Shown here piece by piece: positions 6,434 to 10,582 of a stretch of DNA of 10,582 bases. The stretch's first letter is position 1. Each line of letters opens with the position of its first letter. Under the pieces are notes generated by a model. The model saw nothing but the letters and a program-made list of their open reading frames with translations, was not told the DNA's origin and searched no databases. Source of the stretch: Anaerolineaceae bacterium (lineage in GTDB: Bacteria > Chloroflexota > Anaerolineae > Anaerolineales > Anaerolineaceae). Both the position numbers and the translations under genes were made by a program. The DNA lies in the NCBI GenBank assembly GCA_011620505.1, contig WOZA01000128.1, positions 1 through 10,582 of the forward strand, read 5' to 3'.

Positions 6434-7447
6434 ATGACGAAAAAAAAGGCTGAACAAAGTAAAGCTGTGGGTTGGAGCCTGGGGAGCCTGGCATTACTCA
6501 CACTGGCACTTAAAGCTGGTTGGGTCCTGTACAGTAAAAAATACATCGATCACCATGCAAAGGTGAACCTCATGCTGGATGCTGAGCACCACACCTTCGA
6601 ATCGGACACAGTAGGCAAAATAAACTATTACGAAAGCAAAGTTGATAGCAAACAACCCCCGATTTTGCTTATACATGGAATCCATTTGTATGCTGGTGGG
6701 CATGACATGGTGCCTGTTTTTGAAGCATTCAGTGCCTATCGCAAGGTCTATCTGCTTGACTTGCCCGGGTTTGGTGGCTCAGAAAAGTCCGACAGACCCT
6801 ACCGTCCTCTGCTCTATCAGGCTGCAATTTCGGAATTCGTGCGCAACCAGATTGGTCAGCCTGTGCACGTGTTGGTGATGGGACAGTCAGCTGAGTTTGT
6901 TGCTATGGCGGACGAGCAGGACAGTGATCTTTTCAAATCGATCGTGATGATCAATCCCAGTGGGATGCAGATGCCAGACACGGGACATATTTCTGAAAGC
7001 AAATGGTGGGAGCAAATCCAGAATCTGAGTTTGTCTTACCTGAAGGTTCCGCTTTGGAGCCTACCTTTTTATGATTTGCTCGCAAGCCGGGCTCGCATTC
7101 TGAATTTTTATCGAAAGCGCTTTACCTACATGCCTCCATCAGACCTGGTGGATCTTGCCTATACGTCGGCGCATCAGCCTGGAGCCCACTTTGCACCCAT
7201 TCTGTACTTTTGCGGAAAACTTTCCGTGCCGGATGTGCGCACCCGATACTATGAAAAGATCACCAAACCCGTTTTGGTGGTGTTTGATAACGATCCGGAA
7301 CGTAAGTTCGATACACTTCCCATGTTGGTGCGAGAACATTCAAACTGGCGGGCTGTTCGCAGCAGCCATACCCGCGGGATGCCACATTTTGAGAATCCTG
7401 GTGAAACCTTCCGCATTATAGAGACTTTTTGGAAACAGTATGACTAA
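6434..7447 (+). CDS. Membrane-anchored alpha/beta-fold hydrolase with GQSAE elbow
   Basis: A 337-residue alpha/beta hydrolase. The N terminus is basic (KKKAEQSK) and is followed by a hydrophobic segment at about 13-33, so it is likely tethered to the membrane. The fold is shown by the strand and oxyanion region PILLIHGIHLYAGG (about 76-89), YLLDLPGFGGSEKSD (106-120), the nucleophile elbow region VLVMGQSAEF (146-155) with Ser152, a possible acid near FDNDPE (about 284-289), and a C-terminal His in GMPHFENP (His318). The elbow reads G-Q-S-A-E, not the classic GxSxG, though the Ser is kept. Substrate unknown; ester, peptide or other small-molecule hydrolysis are all possible. I chose ATG 6434 because GGAGG sits 5 bases before it; longer in-frame starts (6401 TTG, 6422 ATG) overlap the -10 box or the ribosome binding site. 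Its neighbour upstream is divergent; the SH3 gene follows after 40 bases with its own -10 box. Confidence 0.85.
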   Translation: MTKKKAEQSKAVGWSLGSLALLTLALKAGWVLYSKKYIDHHAKVNLMLDAEHHTFESDTVGKINYYESKVDSKQPPILLIHGIHLYAGGHDMVPVFEAFSAYRKVYLLDLPGFGGSEKSDRPYRPLLYQAAISEFVRNQIGQPVHVLVMGQSAEFVAMADEQDSDLFKSIVMINPSGMQMPDTGHISESKWWEQIQNLSLSYLKVPLWSLPFYDLLASRARILNFYRKRFTYMPPSDLVDLAYTSAHQPGAHFAPILYFCGKLSVPDVRTRYYEKITKPVLVVFDNDPERKFDTLPMLVREHSNWRAVRSSHTRGMPHFENPGETFRIIETFWKQYD

Positions 7448-7463
7448 CTTTACGGCAAGGCAC

Positions 7464-7472
7464 TGATATAAT
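7464..7472 (+). promoter_or_regulatory. Extended -10 promoter (TGATATAAT) for the SH3-PP2C-regulator genes
   Basis: TGA-TATAAT at 7464-7472 is a full extended -10 (TGn plus consensus TATAAT). It lies in the 40-base gap after the alpha/beta hydrolase stop and ends 15 bases before the ATG at 7488. Transcription would start near 7479, leaving a leader of about 9 bases with no room for a ribosome binding site. No good -35 is seen, as is usual for extended -10 promoters. Confidence 0.55.
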
Positions 7473-7487
7473 TAGCAAAGTCCAATT

Positions 7488-7988
7488 ATGCAAACCAAAC
7501 CCCCTCCCAGAATTCACCCTTTAAGCATCCTTGGCGTGCTGTTGGTTGCGGGTGCATTGATTGGGATCACCTGGATAATCTTTTCAATGTCTGTTCGCCA
7601 GGCTGCCCGCATCGAAGCTACACCCCAGTACAATCTGACGGTCATTCCTGCCCCAACCCAAACGAACACGGTCATTGTTCCAACAGAACTCCCCACGCCT
7701 ACCTCAGAAGTACCGGTTATTTTGCCGGATGGCGCTATTGGGATCAACGTCTACGTAAAGGTGACCGGGACGCAGGGTTTGGGTCTGCGCATGCGAGCCG
7801 CTGCAGGTACGGGTGCTGATATTAACTTCCTGGCAATGGATGACGAGGTTTTTAAAGTCGTTGGCGGACCGGAAGTGAGCGATGGCTACACCTGGTGGCA
7901 GCTGGAAGCGCCGTTGGATGAAAAACGAACGGGGTGGGCAGCCGAGAATTACCTGATGGTATTTAATGTAACCACACCAACCCCCTGA
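7488..7988 (+). CDS. Membrane-anchored bacterial SH3-domain protein
   Basis: A 166-residue protein with an N-terminal membrane helix at about 13-33 (LSILGVLLVAGALIGITWIIF) after a short basic/proline start. A Thr/Pro-rich linker (about 52-72, including ELPTPTSEVP) follows, then a C-terminal SH3-like domain (about 82-160). The SH3 signature is visible as VKVTGTQGLGLRMRAAAGT, then LAMDDEVFKVVGGPEVSDGYTWWQLEAP, then GWAAENYL; the G-L-x-x-R, DGYTWWQ and GWA-x-x-YL elements are standard for the SH3_3 family. Such domains usually bind cell-wall or extracellular ligands, so the protein probably faces outward. No enzyme motif is present. There is no ribosome binding site before ATG 7488. The PP2C gene starts 32 bases after its stop, in the same direction, so co-transcription is likely. 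A role as the outer sensor or scaffold of the downstream signalling genes is only inferred. Confidence 0.85.
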   Translation: MQTKPPPRIHPLSILGVLLVAGALIGITWIIFSMSVRQAARIEATPQYNLTVIPAPTQTNTVIVPTELPTPTSEVPVILPDGAIGINVYVKVTGTQGLGLRMRAAAGTGADINFLAMDDEVFKVVGGPEVSDGYTWWQLEAPLDEKRTGWAAENYLMVFNVTTPTP

Positions 7989-8020
7989 GGTACTTCGGAT
8001 ACTTTGAAAGGTGAGGAAAT

Positions 8021-8866
8021 TTGAAATTATTCGGTACCAAATTATTTGAAGGACATTCGTCCACACCTGACATGCTCACCCAGATTCTTGCTGAGCGGCC
8101 CAGTGTGCATGCCTGGACTGCCCAATCCGTTGGCAGGACCCGTACCCACATGGAGGATTCCGCCTTTGCCCTTACCATGGACCTGTTTCTTCCTGAGAGG
8201 CCTGTAACCGTGGGGATTTACATGGTCGCGGATGGCATGGGTGGGCACGATAATGGCGAGGTAGCCAGCAAAATCGCGATTCAGATCACCGTTTCCTCCC
8301 TCATGCAAACGCTGACTGATCCATTGCTCCAGGGGGAATTGCTGCCATCCCAGCAGGAAGTGCTTGCCATGTTGGAGACTGCGTTTACCCGGGCACAGGA
8401 GCAGGTGCTCCGCAATGTTTCGGGTGGAGGAACCACCCTGACCCTTGCACTGCTGCTTGAAAAGCACCTCTACTTTGGTCATATCGGTGATTCGCGCCTG
8501 TATATTCGCAGCAGCCATGCTGATTTTCAACCCCTCACCCAGGATCATTCCCTGGTAAGACGCCTGGTAGACCTGGGGCAATTATCAGAGGCTGACGCCG
8601 TGCATCACCCCCAACGCAACGTGCTCTTCAGGGCATTAGGGCAGACTGAAGGTTTTAAGGTCGATCTTGGGCATCTGGATCTGGTAGAGCCGACCCAACT
8701 GCTGATCTGCTCTGACGGGCTGTGGGGTCTAACTGATGAAGAAGAGCTGCTCAAAGTTATCAGTGCCATGCCTGGTGATGTGAATGTTGCACAACAACTT
8801 TGTGACCTTGCCAACAACGCTGGTGGGACAGATAATATCAGTGTCATTTTCGTAGAGATCAGATGA
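8021..8866 (+). CDS. PP2C-family Ser/Thr protein phosphatase
   Basis: A 281-residue metal-dependent phosphatase that removes phosphate from Ser/Thr residues of proteins. All core PP2C motifs are visible in order: TRTHMEDS (40-47, acidic metal/phosphate region), VADGMGGH (69-76, Asp71 metal ligand), [10 protein letters not shown] (136-145), GHIGDSRLY (153-161), [17 protein letters not shown] (172-188), [12 protein letters not shown] (196-207), ICSDGLWG (229-236, Asp232) and GGTDNISVI (268-276, Asp271). No membrane helix or extra sensor domain is seen, so it is cytoplasmic and catalytic-only. The start is TTG at 8021, chosen because GAGG at 8013-8016 is 4 bases before it; the first in-frame ATG (8072) has no ribosome binding site and would lose 17 residues. 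The response-regulator ATG follows the stop by 7 bases. PP2C genes of this type often sit with Ser/Thr kinases, but none is in this window. Confidence 0.96.
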   Translation: MKLFGTKLFEGHSSTPDMLTQILAERPSVHAWTAQSVGRTRTHMEDSAFALTMDLFLPERPVTVGIYMVADGMGGHDNGEVASKIAIQITVSSLMQTLTDPLLQGELLPSQQEVLAMLETAFTRAQEQVLRNVSGGGTTLTLALLLEKHLYFGHIGDSRLYIRSSHADFQPLTQDHSLVRRLVDLGQLSEADAVHHPQRNVLFRALGQTEGFKVDLGHLDLVEPTQLLICSDGLWGLTDEEELLKVISAMPGDVNVAQQLCDLANNAGGTDNISVIFVEIR

Positions 8867-8873
8867 GGACCTA

Positions 8874-9596
8874 ATGATGGCAGAACCAAATGCAAAAAAG
8901 AAAATCTTAGTGGTCGATGATGAAAAAGGACTGGTACGTATCATCCGTTTGAATCTGGAACAGGATGGATTTGAAGTGGTGGAAGCCAACAACGGTGCCC
9001 AGGCGATCGATAAACTGCGCACTGCTCTGCCGGATCTGGTCCTCTTGGACGTGATGATGCCGGATATGGATGGCTTCACTGTGCTTGAACGGATCCGCGA
9101 AGTGGGTTCGACGCCGGTGATCATGCTCACCGCCAAAGGGGAGGAAGACGATCGCGTGAGGGGGCTGGAGCTCGGGGCGGATGATTACGTCACCAAGCCT
9201 TTTAGTCCGCGTGAATTGACCAGCCGTATCCGGGCAGTGCTGCGGCGGAGTAGTATGGCTGAAGAGGATGAGACGGGTAAAATCGTCGTGGATGACCGGC
9301 TTACGATTGATTTTGACCGGCACGAGGTCTGGGTGGAAGGGGAATTGATCAAGCTCCGCCCGACAGAATATCGTTTGCTCTATCATTTGGTGAAAAATGC
9401 CGGCTGGGTACTCACACACGACCAAATCCTGACCAAGGTTTGGGGCTACGAGTATGAAGATGAACCGCATTATGTGCGGCTCTACATCAACTACCTGAGG
9501 AAAAAGCTCGAAAAAGACCCCGCAAACCCGCAGTATATCCTGACAGAACGGGGTGTGGGGTATCGGTTTGTGGATTACAAGCGCGAAAATCGCTGA
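8874..9596 (+). CDS. OmpR/PhoB-family response regulator
   Basis: A 240-residue two-component transcription factor. The receiver domain (about 9-123) has the acidic pair D15-D16, phospho-acceptor Asp59 in [11 protein letters not shown], Thr86 (MLTAKG) and Lys108 (VTKPFSP), all at the expected places. The C-terminal winged-helix domain (about 140-235) shows [43 protein letters not shown] and [25 protein letters not shown], the usual OmpR-type helix-turn-helix and wing. It should bind DNA repeats and control genes once phosphorylated. Two adjacent ATGs (8874 and 8877) are possible; GAGG at 8865-8868 is 5 or 8 bases away and overlaps the PP2C stop, so translation is probably coupled to it. No histidine kinase is encoded next to it in the window, so it is either an orphan or partnered elsewhere. 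The promoter it controls is unknown. Confidence 0.97.
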   Translation: MMAEPNAKKKILVVDDEKGLVRIIRLNLEQDGFEVVEANNGAQAIDKLRTALPDLVLLDVMMPDMDGFTVLERIREVGSTPVIMLTAKGEEDDRVRGLELGADDYVTKPFSPRELTSRIRAVLRRSSMAEEDETGKIVVDDRLTIDFDRHEVWVEGELIKLRPTEYRLLYHLVKNAGWVLTHDQILTKVWGYEYEDEPHYVRLYINYLRKKLEKDPANPQYILTERGVGYRFVDYKRENR

Positions 9597-9631
9597 TTAA
9601 CTGCAGGGGGATGCTATTCAAAATGTTGTTA

Positions 9632-9650
9632 AGCTAAGTTCAACTTGGCT
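9632..9650 (+). terminator. Weak possible terminator after the response regulator
   Basis: AGCTAAG (9632-9638) can pair with CTTGGCT (9644-9650), a 7-bp stem with one G-U pair and a TTCAA loop, followed by a moderately T-rich stretch (ATTTGTTAGTT). It is weaker than the terminator at 1508-1538 and may only attenuate. The rest of the 9597-9716 gap shows no clear gene or promoter, apart from A/T-rich sequence at 9651-9690. Confidence 0.3.
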
Positions 9651-9716
9651 ATTTGTTAGTTGATTGGTTAATTAAAGTAATCTTTTGCGTCCAACCCAAC
9701 CGATTGAGAGGTGCGT

Positions 9717-10582
9717 ATGGCAAAAAGAAATTCCAAAACTGAACAAAAAGCAGACAAGAGTCAATCTGAAGAGAAGCAGGGCATGCCGAAGGTTGACATT
9801 GCAAGAGAGAAAAAGAAACCGCTTTCCAATGCAGTTTATGAACGTGAGCTGCGGAAACTCCAGATCGAGCTGGTGAAGCTGCAGTTGTGGATCAAAGAGC
9901 GTGGACTGAAAGTGGTGGTCATCTTTGAAGGGCGCGACGCAGCCGGAAAGGGCGGCACTATCAAGCGTCTGACTGAAACTCTTAACCCCAGAATTGTGCG
10001 TGTAGTCGCGCTGCCTGTGGCGACAGAGAAGGAAAAGACCCAGTGGTACTTCCAGCGCTACGTAGAGCATCTGCCCGCGGCAGGGGAGATGGTGGTGTTT
10101 GACCGGTCGTGGTACAACCGCGCCGGCGTTGAACGCGTGATGGGTTTCTGCACCCCGGAGCAGGTGGAAGAATTCTTCCGCAGCGTGCCGGAGTTTGAGA
10201 AGATGCTGATACGGTCTGGCATCATCCTGATCAAGTACTGGTTCTCCGTCAGTGATGAGGAACAGGAAAAGCGCTTTCAGCAACGCATGGACGATATCAC
10301 CCGGCGCTGGAAGCTGAGCCCGATGGATCTCGAGTCCCGCAAGCGCTGGGTTGAGTATTCCCGGGCTAAGGATGACATGTTCCGCTACACAGACACGAAG
10401 CAAAGCCCCTGGTACGTGGTGCAGGCGGATGACAAAAAGCGCGCCCGGCTCAACTGCATCAGCCATCTGCTGAGTCTGATCCCTTATGAGGACCTGACCC
10501 CGCCCAAGATGGAATTGCCTCCCAAGCAAGTGGACGACACCTACGTGCGGCCGCCTTTCGAGGACCAGACTTTCGTGCCTGA
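9717..10582 (+). CDS. ppk2: Polyphosphate kinase 2, class I type (3' end cut by the window)
   Basis: An open frame of 288 codons that is still open at the window edge; no stop codon is reached. PPK2 transfers phosphate between inorganic polyphosphate and nucleotides, and class I enzymes mainly use polyphosphate to turn ADP/GDP into ATP/GTP, or the reverse. Visible: a charged N-terminal extension (about 1-35); Walker A EGRDAAGKGG (71-80); the Walker B segment DRSWYNRAGVERVMGF (129-144); FSVSDEEQEKRFQQRMDDITRRWKLSPMD (176-204) with the Arg-rich lid; and SPWYVVQADDKKRARLN (230-246). The DRSWYNRAGVERVMGF form is the class I (PA0141-like) version; class II/III enzymes usually read NRSHYEDV here. 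The length so far is already near the family norm, so few residues are probably missing. ATG 9717 has GAGAGG at 9706-9711, 5 bases upstream. It follows the response regulator by 120 bases and may have its own promoter. A 285-residue minus-strand frame across the same span is a shadow. Confidence 0.95.
   Translation, partial: MAKRNSKTEQKADKSQSEEKQGMPKVDIAREKKKPLSNAVYERELRKLQIELVKLQLWIKERGLKVVVIFEGRDAAGKGGTIKRLTETLNPRIVRVVALPVATEKEKTQWYFQRYVEHLPAAGEMVVFDRSWYNRAGVERVMGFCTPEQVEEFFRSVPEFEKMLIRSGIILIKYWFSVSDEEQEKRFQQRMDDITRRWKLSPMDLESRKRWVEYSRAKDDMFRYTDTKQSPWYVVQADDKKRARLNCISHLLSLIPYEDLTPPKMELPPKQVDDTYVRPPFEDQTFVP

Noticed and set aside
8042..8581. 179-codon minus-strand open frame
   Set aside because: It is antisense to the PP2C gene, which has every conserved motif. 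The minus product shows no domain.
8907..9470. 187-codon minus-strand open frame
   Set aside because: It is antisense to the response regulator. The composition (His/Arg-rich) is that of a shadow of a G+C-biased coding frame.
9651..9690. Possible promoter for PPK2 (TTGTTA at 9653 and TAATCT at 9678)
   Set aside because: Both boxes are poor matches and the 19-base spacing is long. The region is A/T-rich, so such matches are expected by chance.
9672..10529. 285-codon minus-strand open frame
   Set aside because: It lies antisense to PPK2, whose full set of family motifs is in the plus frame. The minus-strand product is rich in His/Gln/Leu low-complexity patterns typical of shadow frames and matches nothing I know.

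Overview
This is a dense, ordinary-looking bacterial chromosomal window with moderate G+C, eight complete protein genes, a ninth cut by the right edge, short intergenic gaps, and no rRNA, tRNA, CRISPR array, IS element or phage gene that I can see. Several traits fit Chloroflexota, most likely an Anaerolineae-type lineage: a giant DHH-CBS-CBS-tRNA nucleotidyltransferase fusion, a Thr/Pro-rich linker in a membrane-anchored SH3 protein, near-consensus -10 boxes very close to start codons, and a PP2C/response-regulator pair. This assignment is by resemblance only and is tentative.

Left part (1-1540): an esterase-D-like alpha/beta hydrolase on the minus strand and a small two-helix membrane protein of unknown function on the plus strand diverge from a perfectly symmetrical pair of TATAAT boxes. 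The membrane protein gene ends at a bidirectional hairpin terminator shared with the convergent minus-strand genes.

Middle (1538-6261, minus strand): a three-gene apparent operon, read from right to left. It consists of a membrane-anchored penicillin-recognising serine hydrolase, the DHH-CBS-nucleotidyltransferase fusion that should mature tRNA 3' ends, and a GNAT acetyltransferase. The last two overlap by ATGA. The start region of the first gene is unusual: it fits either leaderless transcription from an extended -10, or translation coupled to a six-codon leader ORF.

Right part (6262-10582, plus strand): a membrane-anchored alpha/beta hydrolase with a GQSAE nucleophile elbow; a membrane-anchored SH3-domain protein; a PP2C Ser/Thr phosphatase; an OmpR/PhoB-type response regulator; and a class I polyphosphate kinase 2 that runs off the end of the window. 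The SH3, PP2C and response-regulator genes are closely spaced and probably share transcripts, which suggests an envelope/phospho-signalling group. No histidine kinase or Ser/Thr kinase lies in the window. PPK2 follows after 120 bases and has its own ribosome binding site.

I do not see a clearly new biological system. The best leads are regulatory: the symmetrical divergent promoter, the serine-hydrolase start region, and a leader hairpin covering a ribosome binding site. The tRNA-end-repair fusion enzyme and the kinase-less PP2C/regulator group are also worth a second look.
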